Source of the DNA: Myxococcales bacterium
Lineage (GTDB): Bacteria; Myxococcota_A; Polyangia; Polyangiales; Polyangiaceae
Length of the DNA: 64,000 nucleotides
NCBI GenBank assembly: GCA_016706225.1
Contig: JADJKB010000021.1
Coordinates: 62,001-126,000 of the forward strand
Direction of reading: 5' to 3'
Shown piece after piece: positions 50,905 through 60,161 of this stretch. The notes beneath the pieces were generated by a model. The model did no database searches and had not been told where the DNA came from. It saw only the letters and a list, made by a program, of their open reading frames with translations. A program made the translations under genes and the position numbers. Every line of letters begins with the position of its first letter. Position 1 is the first letter of the stretch.

Positions 50905-51501
50905 TCAGTCGCCAATTAGCGCGCGGACCTTGTCCAGCAGTTCTTTCACCTTGAACGGCTTGATGATGTAGCCGCGCGCCCCGAGCTGGATGCCCTGCAC
51001 GATGTCCTTGGGTGCGTCGCGCGCCGTGAGGAACAGGATGGGCAGGCGCCGGGCCTGAGGCACGAGCTTCAGCCGCTGCGCGACGCCGAACCCATCGAAG
51101 CCGGGCATCATCACGTCGAGCACGAGCAACTGCGGTGGGGGCTCCGCCGTGGCCTGCGCGAGGGCCTGCGGCCCATCCTGGGCCCAGCGCACGTCGTACT
51201 TGGGCTCGAGCATGCGCAGCAGCATCTTGGCGATTGCGGGATCGTCATCCGCTACGACGATGAGCTTCTTGTTGGACGCCGGCGGGCGATGGCTGACGCG
51301 GGCGCGCGGCGCCTTCGATGGGCGCGCGGGGGCCTTCGACGGGCGCGCGGGGGCCTTCGACGGGCGCGCGGGGGACTTCGATGGGCGCGCGGGGGCCTTC
51401 GACGGGCGCGCGGGGGATTTCGAGGGGGACGCGGGCGCTTTCGAGTTGCGGCTCGTGGGCCTCGAGGACTTGCGCCCCGGCGGAGCCTTCGAGTTGGCCA
51501 T
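50905..51501 (-). CDS. Response regulator with a histone H1-like N-terminal tail
   Basis: The ATG at 51499-51501 gives 198 residues. Residues 1-75 are Lys/Pro/Ala/Ser/Arg only, with six copies of a PARPSKA-like heptad, as in eukaryotic H1 tails and bacterial Hc1-like proteins. Residues 78-198 are a complete receiver domain: VVADDDPAIAK (acidic pocket, Asp85-87), LLVLDVMMPGFDG with the phosphorylated Asp129, LFLTARD and IIKPFKVKEL. No other output domain is present. The tail would bind DNA or another polyanion, so phosphorylation could control that. It could also simply be a linker in a shuttling protein. Confidence 0.8.
   Translation of the reverse strand: MANSKAPPGRKSSRPTSRNSKAPASPSKSPARPSKAPARPSKSPARPSKAPARPSKAPARPSKAPRARVSHRPPASNKKLIVVADDDPAIAKMLLRMLEPKYDVRWAQDGPQALAQATAEPPPQLLVLDVMMPGFDGFGVAQRLKLVPQARRLPILFLTARDAPKDIVQGIQLGARGYIIKPFKVKELLDKVRALIGD
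51311..51425 (-). repeat. 21-base tandem repeat coding the basic tail
   Basis: About 5.5 copies of a 21-base unit code the PARPSKA heptads of the response regulator. The copies are nearly identical at DNA level, so the tail can be expected to change length readily. Confidence 0.8.
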
Positions 51502-51553
51502 CACGGTATCTCTAGCATGTATGCCCGCACCAGCGCCTGGGCGTCCGCCCCCC

Positions 51554-52273
51554 TCACCCAGTCCCACCGCGCACGGCCTGCTCCACGAAGCGCCTGAGAA
51601 CGCTCGCACCCGGCTCGGCGTCGTCGACCCGGTCGAGCGTCGCATCGACATCGAAACCCTCGGCGGTCAGGATCTCCCTCCGCTCCGTGACGTACGCGCG
51701 CATCGTCACCGCGTCGAACTCCGGGTGACTCTGCACGCCGACCACGCGCTCGCCGAAGCGCACGAACGCATGCGGGTCCTTCGGAGTGCGCCCTACCACA
51801 CGCGCGCCCGGGGGAAGCTCTGCCACCACGTCGCGATGCGAAGCGTTGACCCGGAACGGACGTGCCACACCGTCGAACAGCACGTCCTTGGCAGTGAGCT
51901 CCGCCTCCACCGTTCCGATCTGACGCCCACGCGGGTTGTGCGCGACACGGCCACCCAGCGCCTGACCGAGCAGCTGGTGACCAAAACAAATCCCAAACAC
52001 CGGCGCACCCGCCGCGACCCATCCGCGCAGGCGTGCCTCCGTCTCCAAGATCCACGGCGCACGCTCGGTGACACTCGCGCTCGACCCCGTCACGACGACA
52101 CCCGAGATCTCCTCCGGCTCGGGCCACGCCGCCGGCGCCCGCGCATCGACCTCCAGCCACGGACCCGTCCAGGCCTCGCCGACCCCACGCCGGATCATGT
52201 CGGCGAAGCTGCCCCGCGAGGCCCGCGCGGCCGGAACGGGATCCCCGGTGACGACAATGGCTATCGGACGCAT
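51554..52273 (-). CDS. Class I glutamine amidotransferase (GMP synthase-like)
   Basis: The 239-residue protein has the triad of class I amidotransferases: nucleophile Cys96 in GICFGHQ and the His183/Glu185 pair in QSHPEF. It is a free-standing domain, not fused to GMP synthetase. Such proteins release ammonia from glutamine or hydrolyse gamma-glutamyl compounds; the substrate is unknown. The neighbour at 52303 is divergent with 29 bases between the starts, so the two may share a control region. Confidence 0.85.
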   Translation of the reverse strand: MRPIAIVVTGDPVPAARASRGSFADMIRRGVGEAWTGPWLEVDARAPAAWPEPEEISGVVVTGSSASVTERAPWILETEARLRGWVAAGAPVFGICFGHQLLGQALGGRVAHNPRGRQIGTVEAELTAKDVLFDGVARPFRVNASHRDVVAELPPGARVVGRTPKDPHAFVRFGERVVGVQSHPEFDAVTMRAYVTERREILTAEGFDVDATLDRVDDAEPGASVLRRFVEQAVRGGTG

Positions 52274-52302
52274 GACGGCGCTAGTCTAGCCGGGGTTTCA
52301 GC

Positions 52303-53385
52303 ATGCTCGCCATCCGCCACCTGCGCGCCGAGGCCTTCGACGTCGCACTCACGACGCCGTTCGGCATCGCCGGCGGTAAACAGGAGGTCGCGAACAACGT
52401 CCTGGTCACGCTGGAGCTCGAGGACGGCACGTTGGGGTTGGGCGAAGCCGCACCGTTCCCGGTCGTGAGCGGCGAGACCCGAGACCAGACCCTCGCCAGC
52501 CTGGAGAGCATGCGCTCGGTCGTGACGGGCCAAGACGCGCGCCGCTGGCGACGCATCGCTGCACAGCTCGCGGAGCTCGCGCCCGGAGCGCCCGCCGCCC
52601 GCTGCGCCGTCGAGACCGCGCTGCTCGACGCACTCTGCCGCCATGCCGGCATGCCACTCTGGGAGTTCTTCGGCGGCGCCGAGCTCTCGCTGCACACCGA
52701 CATCACGCTCGTCACCGGAACCGTAGCCGACACCCGAGCCGCCGCCGAGCGCGCCGCCCAGGGCGGGTTCGAGCTGCTCAAGGTGAAGATCGGCGGCACT
52801 CAGCTCGATACCGATCTCGCGCGCCTCGTCGCGGTCCTCGAGGCCGCGCCCCGCGCCCGGCTGATCCTCGACGCCAACGCGGCCTTCTCCTCCGACGAGG
52901 CCCTGGCTGTCTTGAGCGAGCTGGGTCCGTTTCGCTCACGCATCGTTCTGTTCGAACAGCCAACGCCAGCGGGCGACATCGAAGGCCTACGCCGGGTGCG
53001 CGAGAACGGACGCATCGCGGTAGCAGCGGACGAGAGCGCGAAGAACGCGCGCGCCGTAACGGTGCTCGCCCGAGAGCGCGCCGCCGACGTCATCAACCTG
53101 AAGCTGATGAAGAGCGGCGTTGCCGAGGCCCTCGACATGGCACTCACGGCTCGCGCGCTGGGCCTGCGTCTGATGATTGGCGGCATGGTCGAGACGGAGC
53201 TCGCCATGACCACCGGGGCGTGTTTCGCCGCAGGTCTCGGGGGATTCTCCTTCGTCGACCTCGACACTCCGCTGTTCATGGCGAAGCGGCCGCTCGCCGG
53301 CGGTTTCGAGCAGCGTGGACCGGAGCTCTCCCTCGCGGAGATAAAGGCCGGACACGGCGTCGAGCGGGTCCGAGACACGACGTAG
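52303..53385 (+). CDS. Dipeptide epimerase (L-Ala-D/L-Glu epimerase type), enolase superfamily
   Basis: The 360-residue protein belongs to the muconate-lactonizing subgroup of the enolase superfamily. LLKVKIGG gives the Lys162 base, DANAAF Asp190, FEQPTP Glu218 and ADES Asp243 bind magnesium, and NLKLMK gives the second Lys (267). The L-Ala-D/L-Glu epimerases that recycle peptidoglycan peptides have this pattern, and the amidotransferase next to it would fit peptide metabolism. Other dipeptides are possible, as the specificity lies in the capping loops. Confidence 0.83.
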   Translation: MLAIRHLRAEAFDVALTTPFGIAGGKQEVANNVLVTLELEDGTLGLGEAAPFPVVSGETRDQTLASLESMRSVVTGQDARRWRRIAAQLAELAPGAPAARCAVETALLDALCRHAGMPLWEFFGGAELSLHTDITLVTGTVADTRAAAERAAQGGFELLKVKIGGTQLDTDLARLVAVLEAAPRARLILDANAAFSSDEALAVLSELGPFRSRIVLFEQPTPAGDIEGLRRVRENGRIAVAADESAKNARAVTVLARERAADVINLKLMKSGVAEALDMALTARALGLRLMIGGMVETELAMTTGACFAAGLGGFSFVDLDTPLFMAKRPLAGGFEQRGPELSLAEIKAGHGVERVRDTT

Positions 53386-53437
53386 CCAGTGCCAACAATT
53401 CGACAAGCGCGGGCATTGTCCTGAACAATCAGCTTTC

Positions 53438-54916
53438 TTGCCTCTCTACCCCAAACAACTGCTCTTGCCCCTGCCGGGGGTCGTCTCGGAATCGGCGCGC
53501 GGCCTGGGCATCCCCCGCGCGGATCGGGTGTTCGTCAACCGCAACCTGCGCCTCTCTGGCATCGAGTGGGTCGGGTTCGACATGGACTACACCCTGGCCA
53601 TCTACCGACAAGAGGAGATGGACGCGATCAGCATCGACATGACCGCCGAGCGCATGGTGCGCCGGGGTTATCCCGCCTACCTGAAACACCTGAGCTACGA
53701 CGCCCGCTTTCCCATCCGCGGGCTCTTGGTCGACAAGAAGCTCGGCCACGTCCTGAAGATGGACCGCCACAAAGGCGTACTCAAGGGCTACCACGGCCTG
53801 AGTCTCTTGGCGCGTGAGACGCTGGACGACCTCTATCATCACCTGCGCATCCGCCCGCACACTCCCCGCTACCACTGGATCGACACACTCTTTGCGCTGT
53901 CCGAGGTGACCGCGTACTCCGCCATCGTCGACGTGCTCGAACGCCGTGGCGAGCACGTCGACTACGCGACCGTTTTCGGCGACGTGCGCATGTCCATCGA
54001 TGACGCACACCGCGACGGCTCGGTCTACGCCCGGGTGACCGCCGATTTTCCGCGTTACATCGAGCGCGACCCGGAGCTCGCCCGCACACTGCACAAGTTC
54101 AGGTCATCGGGAAAAAAGCTGTTTCTGCTGACGAACTCCCCGTCGAGCTACACCGACTCCGTCATGACCTACCTGCTCGGCAGCGCCATGGCGGAGTACC
54201 CGAGCTGGCACCACTACTTCGACGTCGTGATCGCGGCGGCGCAGAAACCCGCGTGGTTCCAGGACGGCCAACCCTTCCTGGAGCGTGACGGAGAGACCAC
54301 CCGACCCGTCAAGGCTGGGCTCGAACGCGGACGGGTCTACGAGCACGGCAACCTGGCCGACTTCGAGCGACTGGTCGGGGTGCGCGGCTCCAGCGTGCTC
54401 TACGTCGGCGACCACATCTTCGGCGACATCCTGCGCTCGAAGAAGGAGACCTCCTGGCGCACCGCCATGATCATTCAGGAGCTCGACGCCGAGATCGCCG
54501 CCCTCGAGACCTGCGCCACCGAGCTGTCACGCATCCGCGACCTGCACGAACAGCGCGAGAAGATCGAGGACGAGCTGCGTTTCTACCAGACGCAGTTCAA
54601 GGAGCTGGGGCGAGCGACCAACCACGACGGCGCCGAGCGGATCGCCGACCGGGCCCGGGTCAAACGCGCCATCGACCGACTCCGGGCCGAGCTCCGACGC
54701 ATCGACCAAGAACACGCCCTCTTGCACGAACGCGTCGATCGGACCTTCCACCCGTACTGGGGTTCGCTGCTGAAAGAAGAGAACGAGATGAGCGGCTTCG
54801 GACTTCAGGTCAGCCAGTACGCAGACATTTACATGCGCCGGGTCTCGAATTTGCTCGCCTACTCACCCCAGCAATTCTACCGCTCCCCGCACGACTTGAT
54901 GCCCCACGAGCTGTGA
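53438..54916 (+). CDS. HAD-IG family 5'-nucleotidase (purine nucleotidase-like)
   Basis: The 492-residue product resembles cytosolic IMP/GMP 5'-nucleotidase. GFDMDYTLAIY carries the nucleophile Asp48 and Asp50, LLTNS gives motif II, a Lys in AAQKPAWF may be motif III, and LYVGDHIFGDI is motif IV with the magnesium-binding Asp. Residues 350-430 are a charged coiled coil. Most bacteria lack this eukaryote-like form. The start codon appears to be TTG at 53438; no better in-frame start is seen upstream, and a small hairpin ATTGT/ACAAT lies just before it. Confidence 0.85.
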   Translation: MPLYPKQLLLPLPGVVSESARGLGIPRADRVFVNRNLRLSGIEWVGFDMDYTLAIYRQEEMDAISIDMTAERMVRRGYPAYLKHLSYDARFPIRGLLVDKKLGHVLKMDRHKGVLKGYHGLSLLARETLDDLYHHLRIRPHTPRYHWIDTLFALSEVTAYSAIVDVLERRGEHVDYATVFGDVRMSIDDAHRDGSVYARVTADFPRYIERDPELARTLHKFRSSGKKLFLLTNSPSSYTDSVMTYLLGSAMAEYPSWHHYFDVVIAAAQKPAWFQDGQPFLERDGETTRPVKAGLERGRVYEHGNLADFERLVGVRGSSVLYVGDHIFGDILRSKKETSWRTAMIIQELDAEIAALETCATELSRIRDLHEQREKIEDELRFYQTQFKELGRATNHDGAERIADRARVKRAIDRLRAELRRIDQEHALLHERVDRTFHPYWGSLLKEENEMSGFGLQVSQYADIYMRRVSNLLAYSPQQFYRSPHDLMPHEL

Positions 54917-54992
54917 GCGCGCCACTTCCCGAGCAGGACCTCGATCCGGCTTTAGAACTCGAGGCGCGTCCGTTGTAGCGTCCGGAGGGCAG

Positions 54993-57257
54993 ATGCCCGA
55001 CGCTCCGTCGACGAAACCCGTCCCACCTCGGGCATGGCTCCCGCGGCTCGGAGTGCTGGGCCTGTTCCTGGGCGTGGTCGCAGTCGCGTTCCAGGAGCTG
55101 TTCGCCCGCCCGGCGAACACCGGTTTCGGCGACTACCAGTTCTTCCACCACTCGTGGGAGCTCGGCCGGGTAGCCCTCAGCCGTCACGCCGAGCTGCCAC
55201 TCTGGAACCCCTTTCAGTGCGGAGGGATCCCCGAGTGGGGTGATCCTCAGTCGCAGCTCTTCCACCCGCTCTTCTTCCTCACGTTCCTCGTGGGCAGCAC
55301 CCTCGCGCTGAAGACGTTCATCGTCGCGCACGCGCTCTCGGGGCTGCTGGCGATGTACGCCTTCGCGCGGAGCGAAGAGAAACTCGGCCGCGCCCCAGCG
55401 GCACTCGCCGCGATCGCGTGGGCCACGTCCGGGTTCTTCGCCTGGCACGTCGGCTCCGGACACGGCGGCTTCGTTGCGTTTTACCTGGCGCCGCTGGTGC
55501 TGCTCGGTTTCCGGAGATCGATTTCCGAGCTGCGCTGGGCGGCGCTCGTGGCGACGACCTTCGCCCTCGCGCTCCTCGCCGGCGGCGTCTATGCCTTCCC
55601 GTACTTCGCGCTCCTGCTCGCCTTCGACGCCGGCGTGCTCTGGCGCCGCGGGGCCGAGCCCCGCCGGCTCGCTTCGGCCCTGGGTATCGCGGCGCTGCTC
55701 GCGCTCTTGCTGTCGGGGTTCCGCCTGATCCCGGTGCTCGAACACGTCGTGCTCTACCCGCGAGTCCGCGACCACAAGGACGTCGTCTCGCTGGCGGAGC
55801 TGTGGAACTTCCTGACCCACTTCGACCACGCCTCGGATCTCGTTCAGCTGCCCGGCCACCTCTACGGTCGCGTGGAATACGGCAGCTACCTCGGGTTCGG
55901 CGTGCTGGGTCTGGCCGCGCTCGGCATCGCCGTCGTGACGAAGCGACGCCCCAGCCTGCTGCTGGGCGCCGCCCTGTTCGGCAGCTTCTGCCTCGGCGAC
56001 TTCGCGCGGCTCGCGCCATGGTCACTGCTGCGCCGACTGCCCCTGTTCAATTCACTGCAGGTGCCGACTCGCTTCCTGTTCGCGGTGACCTTTTTCGTCG
56101 CGCTCCTCGCAGCGCACGGTCTGGACTGGCTCCTCGCGACGGCAGAGGGCAGCGCGCGGCTCGAGCTCGGTCTGAAAAGACTGGGCAAGGCTCGCGCGCT
56201 CTTGCCGTGGCTCATCGCCGCGGCCGCCTCACTCCCCGTGCTTGCCGAGCACCGGGCAATCCTCGACGGGCACTGGGCGTCGCCGCCGATCATCGTGCGC
56301 GCGCCGAAGGACTTCAGCCTCGACGGCGTCCCGACCTCCAAACAGGAGGCCAAATTCCCGCCCCGAGCCCAGGCTCCCAACGACAACCTCGGCAGCGGCT
56401 GGTGTTACACCGGCATGGGCTACAAACCCGCTCCGTCGCTGTGGTCGGGTCCGGTCCCGCAGACCCGGGTCACTCCGCTCGGCACACTGATCGGCGAAGG
56501 GCGAACCACATCGACGGTGTTCGCCGAGGTCGAGCTGCCGATCGGCGGGCGAGTGGTCTTCAATCAGACCTACAGTCCCGGGTGGTCGGCGTCCGTCGGC
56601 GAAATCGCGGTCGACGAACGCCGGCTCGCGCTGGATCTGCCACCAGGCAGGCAGCGAGTCGTCGTCCGCTACCAACCTCGTTCGTTCTGGCCAGGGGTCG
56701 TCACGACCGGGGTCGGCCTGGCTGGCGTGGCCCTCTTGCTCTTCGTGCGACGTCGGCGGGTCCGCATCGCGGGTGTGCTGGTCGGCGTGGGACTCACCAC
56801 GCTGAGCTACGCGCGCGCACTCGTCCCGGGACCGCTCGATCCGCCGGAGCGACCGAAACCGATGCTGTCGGCAACCGCCTCGGATTTTGCGGAACGGGCG
56901 CTGAACGATTGGTACAAACCGGCCAACGCCGTCGATGGCCGTAACGAGAGTGAGTGGCTCGCACCGCCGGGTCGAGATGCGTGGCTCGAGGTGCGCCTCG
57001 CCACCGCCATGCCCGTCCGTCACCTGGCGTTGACCAATGCCAAGAACCCACCGCACGGGAACTACGGGGCCGACGAAGTCCGCATCGAGACCTCGTTCGG
57101 TGGGGCGCTCGTGGATGAACGACGCCTCCGCTTCGCGGCTCCCGGAACCCTCCACCAGGGTGTCCTGCTCAGCGGCCGGCCCATCGACCAGCTACGCATC
57201 ACGATCGAGAGCTGGCGGGGTACCGGCGGCGGGCTGGCCGAGGTGCGTGTGTTCTGA
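54993..57257 (+). CDS. YfhO-like membrane protein with C-terminal discoidin-like domain
   Basis: CGGAGGG precedes the ATG. The 754-residue product has about 12 membrane helices with loops typical of bacterial YfhO/GT-C membrane proteins: PLWNPFQCGGIPEWGDPQSQLFHP near residue 70, and LWNFLTHFDHASDLVQLPGHL at about 268. A soluble beta region follows (FNQTYSPGWSASVG, typical of YfhO), then two more helices at about 565-605. The last 130 residues (ANAVDGRNESEWLAPPG, WLEVRLATAMPVRHLALTNA) look like an F5/8 type C (discoidin) carbohydrate-binding domain. I infer lipid-linked sugar transfer to a cell-envelope polymer. Confidence 0.78.
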   Translation: MPDAPSTKPVPPRAWLPRLGVLGLFLGVVAVAFQELFARPANTGFGDYQFFHHSWELGRVALSRHAELPLWNPFQCGGIPEWGDPQSQLFHPLFFLTFLVGSTLALKTFIVAHALSGLLAMYAFARSEEKLGRAPAALAAIAWATSGFFAWHVGSGHGGFVAFYLAPLVLLGFRRSISELRWAALVATTFALALLAGGVYAFPYFALLLAFDAGVLWRRGAEPRRLASALGIAALLALLLSGFRLIPVLEHVVLYPRVRDHKDVVSLAELWNFLTHFDHASDLVQLPGHLYGRVEYGSYLGFGVLGLAALGIAVVTKRRPSLLLGAALFGSFCLGDFARLAPWSLLRRLPLFNSLQVPTRFLFAVTFFVALLAAHGLDWLLATAEGSARLELGLKRLGKARALLPWLIAAAASLPVLAEHRAILDGHWASPPIIVRAPKDFSLDGVPTSKQEAKFPPRAQAPNDNLGSGWCYTGMGYKPAPSLWSGPVPQTRVTPLGTLIGEGRTTSTVFAEVELPIGGRVVFNQTYSPGWSASVGEIAVDERRLALDLPPGRQRVVVRYQPRSFWPGVVTTGVGLAGVALLLFVRRRRVRIAGVLVGVGLTTLSYARALVPGPLDPPERPKPMLSATASDFAERALNDWYKPANAVDGRNESEWLAPPGRDAWLEVRLATAMPVRHLALTNAKNPPHGNYGADEVRIETSFGGALVDERRLRFAAPGTLHQGVLLSGRPIDQLRITIESWRGTGGGLAEVRVF

Positions 57258-57382
57258 GTGACCGACCCCCGCGCGGATCCCGCGCACTCTCCGCCACTTT
57301 CACGTTTGACTATGGCTCCGTGGGCGATCCGCACTAAAGATATCGCCCTCCCACCGATCGCCCCGTCCCCAAGGAAAGACTC

Positions 57383-58120
57383 ATGAATCTCGTATCGTGG
57401 CTGCAACGACTGATGACCAACTTCGGTGCCGGGTGGGTCATGTGGCTCCTCGTCGCGCTGAGCGTGCTCTCGGTTGCAGTCATGCTCGAGCGAGGCTGGT
57501 TCTACTGGTCCCTGCGCGACGACCTGGCAAAACTGGCCAAGGATCTCCGGGAGCGTCTCCGGGCCAACGACATCGACGGCGCAAAGAAGCGCATGGAGTC
57601 CTCTCCCAGCGCCGAGGCGGCGGTGGTGAGCGCCGGCCTGCTGGAGGCCGATCGCGGCCTCCGCGCCGCCGAACAGGCGATGCAAGGGGCTCAGGCACTG
57701 CAGCGCATCAAGCTCGAACGACGTCTGGCGTTCCTCGGCACCCTCGGCAACAACGCACCCTTCATCGGGCTGTTCGGCACCGTCATTGGCGTGGTGCAAG
57801 CGTTCGAAGCACTCAGCCGGCAGAACCAGACCGTGCAGACCGCGGGCGCCATGGCACCCCAAGAGGTGATGTACGCCATCGCCGAGGCGCTCGTCGCAAC
57901 GGCAGTGGGCTTGGCCGTCGCCATCCCCGCCGTCGTCATGTACAACGTGTTTCAACGTCAAGCGAAGGCCATCCTCGCCAACACGGACGCGCTGACCCGC
58001 GTGCTCCTTTCGCACCTGTCAGCGATCGAGGCCGGTCACGCCCCGCGCATCGACGGCGAGTCCGAACCGCCCGCCAAGCCCCGCGAAAAGTCCGCCAGCC
58101 GCGCCGACGACGAGGAGTGA
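57383..58120 (+). CDS. MotA/TolQ/ExbB proton channel family protein
   Basis: The 245-residue protein has three membrane helices and the family motif LGNNAPFIGLFGTVIGVVQAF, then IAEALVATAVGLAVAIPAVVMYNVF with the conserved Thr/Pro ion-path residues. AAGGAAAG is a good ribosome site before the ATG. The genes for the ExbD/TolR-like partner and a TonB-like protein follow within 3 and 7 bases, so this is the energising complex of an outer-membrane or gliding machine. It could serve TonB-dependent uptake or motility, as in myxobacterial Agl/Glt complexes. Confidence 0.9.
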   Translation: MNLVSWLQRLMTNFGAGWVMWLLVALSVLSVAVMLERGWFYWSLRDDLAKLAKDLRERLRANDIDGAKKRMESSPSAEAAVVSAGLLEADRGLRAAEQAMQGAQALQRIKLERRLAFLGTLGNNAPFIGLFGTVIGVVQAFEALSRQNQTVQTAGAMAPQEVMYAIAEALVATAVGLAVAIPAVVMYNVFQRQAKAILANTDALTRVLLSHLSAIEAGHAPRIDGESEPPAKPREKSASRADDEE

Positions 58121-58123
58121 TCG

Positions 58124-58567
58124 ATGGCGGCCGGTAGTGGTGATGACGACGACGGGCTGATCAGCGGCATCAACGTGACGCCGCTGGTGGACGTCACCCT
58201 CGTACTCCTGATCATCTTCATGGTGACGGCGAAGATCATCGTCTCCCAGGGCATGCCCATGGACCTGCCGAAGGCTGCCAGCGGTGAGGACGTGCAGACG
58301 GTATTTTCCGTGGAGCTCGGCGCCGATGGCAAGACCGTGGTGGACTCGAAGGGCGTGCCGAGCGACGAGGCCATCGCGCAGCTTGCCAAGGACGCCAAGG
58401 CCAAGAACAAGGACATTCGTTGCGTGATCCGCGCTGACAAGAAAGTCGAGCACGGGCGGGTGATCCACGTGCTGGACTTGCTGCGCGGCGCGGGTGTGGC
58501 AAAAATTGCCTTCGCCGTCTCGCCCAAGGGTGAGGGGGTTCCAGTAGAAGCGCCCCAGCCCAAGTAA
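58124..58567 (+). CDS. ExbD/TolR family biopolymer transport protein
   Basis: The 147-residue protein has one N-terminal helix with the invariant Asp: INVTPLVDVTLVLLIIFMVTAKII. The remaining 110 residues form the periplasmic domain (FSVELGADGKTVVD, AKAKNKDIRCVIRADKKVEHGRVIHVLDLLRGAGVAKIAFAV). It works with the ExbB/TolQ-like channel encoded just upstream, in usual stoichiometry and membrane placement. Confidence 0.93.
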   Translation: MAAGSGDDDDGLISGINVTPLVDVTLVLLIIFMVTAKIIVSQGMPMDLPKAASGEDVQTVFSVELGADGKTVVDSKGVPSDEAIAQLAKDAKAKNKDIRCVIRADKKVEHGRVIHVLDLLRGAGVAKIAFAVSPKGEGVPVEAPQPK

Positions 58568-58574
58568 TCTCTCG

Positions 58575-59456
58575 ATGAGCGCAGTCGCCCACCCAGGTTC
58601 CTCGGTCTTCGGGACAGCGAGACCGGATCCGCTCGCGCGGGTGCTCGAGCTGGGCGAACGAGAGCTCCGCTTCGGCTTTGCCGTCGGTGTCATCGGAGCC
58701 GCGATGCTGCACGGCGTCGCGGTCTATCAGATGGCGACGAACCTGTTCGACATGGAGTTGTTCGCCCGGGGCGTGCGCGGCGTCGTGCTCGAGCGGCAGC
58801 GCGCCGAGATCGACATCGACCTGCACGAGCCGGAGCCGCCGAAGCCACCCCCGGCGCCGGAGGAGATCGTCAAGGAAGAGCCCGCGCCGACACCGCCGGT
58901 CGACAAACAGCAGGCGGAGAAGGACCAGCCACCACCCGAGGCGGCGCAAGCCGGCAAGCTGCTCACGCAAGAGCCGAGCCCCGACGATCCGCTCGACCTG
59001 ACGAAGGACGGCTTCGTGACCGGGGACAGCGACCGTTTCGCGGGCGGCACGACGGCCTCCGCAGGCACGTCCAAGACAGCAGTAAACGACACCAAGGCGC
59101 GCAACGGCGGCGCGCCGGGAGGCAAGGGCACCAAACCCGGGGCCCCGGCAGGACCTGCGCCGACCGCCGCGAAAGACGGCTCACGGCCCGCGGCGCCGAC
59201 CAGTCGCAGCTGGAACTGCGGCTTCCCGCCCGAAGCGGACTTCGATCAGATCGACTACGCCACCGTGATGATCAGTGTCACGGTCGGCACCGACGGCCGG
59301 GCCAAGAGTGTCAACGTGCTGAACGATCCGGGCCACGGCTTTGGCCGACTGGCAAAGAGCTGCGCCCTCCGCATGCAGTACACCGCAGGCATCGACAAAG
59401 ACGGTCAGCCCGTGACCAAGACGACGAGCCCGTTCCCGGTGCGGTTCACGCGCTAG
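58575..59456 (+). CDS. TonB-like energy-transduction protein
   Basis: The 293-residue protein has one membrane helix at about residues 36-55, an acidic/Pro-rich segment (PEPPKPPPAPEEIVKEEP) as in TonB, a Gly/Ala/Thr-rich linker, and a C-terminal TonB-type domain from about 210 (YATVMISVTVGTDGRAKSVNVLNDPGHGFGRLAKSCALRMQY). The order exbB-exbD-tonB is standard. It would carry energy from the inner-membrane channel to a partner in the outer membrane. Confidence 0.85.
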   Translation: MSAVAHPGSSVFGTARPDPLARVLELGERELRFGFAVGVIGAAMLHGVAVYQMATNLFDMELFARGVRGVVLERQRAEIDIDLHEPEPPKPPPAPEEIVKEEPAPTPPVDKQQAEKDQPPPEAAQAGKLLTQEPSPDDPLDLTKDGFVTGDSDRFAGGTTASAGTSKTAVNDTKARNGGAPGGKGTKPGAPAGPAPTAAKDGSRPAAPTSRSWNCGFPPEADFDQIDYATVMISVTVGTDGRAKSVNVLNDPGHGFGRLAKSCALRMQYTAGIDKDGQPVTKTTSPFPVRFTR

Positions 59457-59541
59457 CGTGGGCCGCCGTTCGACGCCCCGAGGCCGCCGGCCCCTCGCCG
59501 AAGTGGCCGGGCTCGGGGGCTTGATTTAGAGTGCGAGGCTC

Positions 59542-60009
59542 GTGAGCACCGAGCGCGTCGAGCAATTGCGCAAAGTAGCGCTATTTAGTGGCCTGAAGAC
59601 CGAGGCCCTGGAGCTGATTGCGAAGGTCGCCACCGAAGAGCGTCACGCGACGGGGACCAAGATTTTTCAGCACGGCGACGCCGGGGACAAGCTCTACCTG
59701 ATCATGGAGGGCAAAGTGCGGATCAGCCGCGAAGTGCCGGGCATGGGGGAAGAAGCGCTCGCGGTGCTCGGCGCGGGCGAGGTCTTCGGCGAAATGGCGC
59801 TACTGGACGAGTCCCCGCGCTCGGCGGACGCTCGAGTCCACGAGCGCTGCCGACTGCTCGCAATCCCGAAGGACGGTTTCGACGATCTGCTTTTCCTGCA
59901 CAAAGACCTGGCCTACGAGGTGCTCTGGAGCGTCGTGCGCATGCTGGTTGGCCGGCTGCGAGAGACCACCGACAAACTCACGTTCTTGTCGGTGAGCGGG
60001 AAGTTCTGA
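59542..60009 (+). CDS. Cyclic-nucleotide-binding domain protein
   Basis: The 155-residue protein is only a cNMP-binding domain (residues 14-130): IFQHGDAGDKLYLIMEGKVRIS, then VLGAGEVFGEMALLDESPRSADARVHE, the phosphate-binding cassette with the usual Arg at PRSADARV. It has no HTH, so it is not a DNA-binding CRP. It could sense cAMP, c-di-GMP or nothing at all, and act through a partner. The start is GTG at 59542. A terminator follows 100 bases after the stop. Confidence 0.85.
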   Translation: MSTERVEQLRKVALFSGLKTEALELIAKVATEERHATGTKIFQHGDAGDKLYLIMEGKVRISREVPGMGEEALAVLGAGEVFGEMALLDESPRSADARVHERCRLLAIPKDGFDDLLFLHKDLAYEVLWSVVRMLVGRLRETTDKLTFLSVSGKF

Positions 60010-60109
60010 GCGCACGCACAGCGCTCGGACGCATCGCCCTGCGCGCCCGCAGCGTGGCGCGCGCGCAGTCCAAGCCGTTCAGAACCTCCCTGCGGGGAGG
60101 CCCGCGGGG

Positions 60110-60130
60110 CCCAAGAAATCCTTGGGTTTT
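60110..60130 (+). terminator. Intrinsic terminator ahead of lexA
   Basis: CCCAAG pairs with CTTGGG over a 5-base loop, followed by TTTT. Other small hairpins (CCTCCC/GGGGAGG at about 60086) precede it. Confidence 0.6.
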
Positions 60131-60161
60131 CGCGCTGCTGTGGGAAAACTGTGTAGGACAT

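Noticed and set aside
57306..57340. Promoter for the exbB-like gene (TTGACT and TAAAGA)
   Set aside because: The spacing is 23 bases, too long for a standard promoter; kept as unproven.
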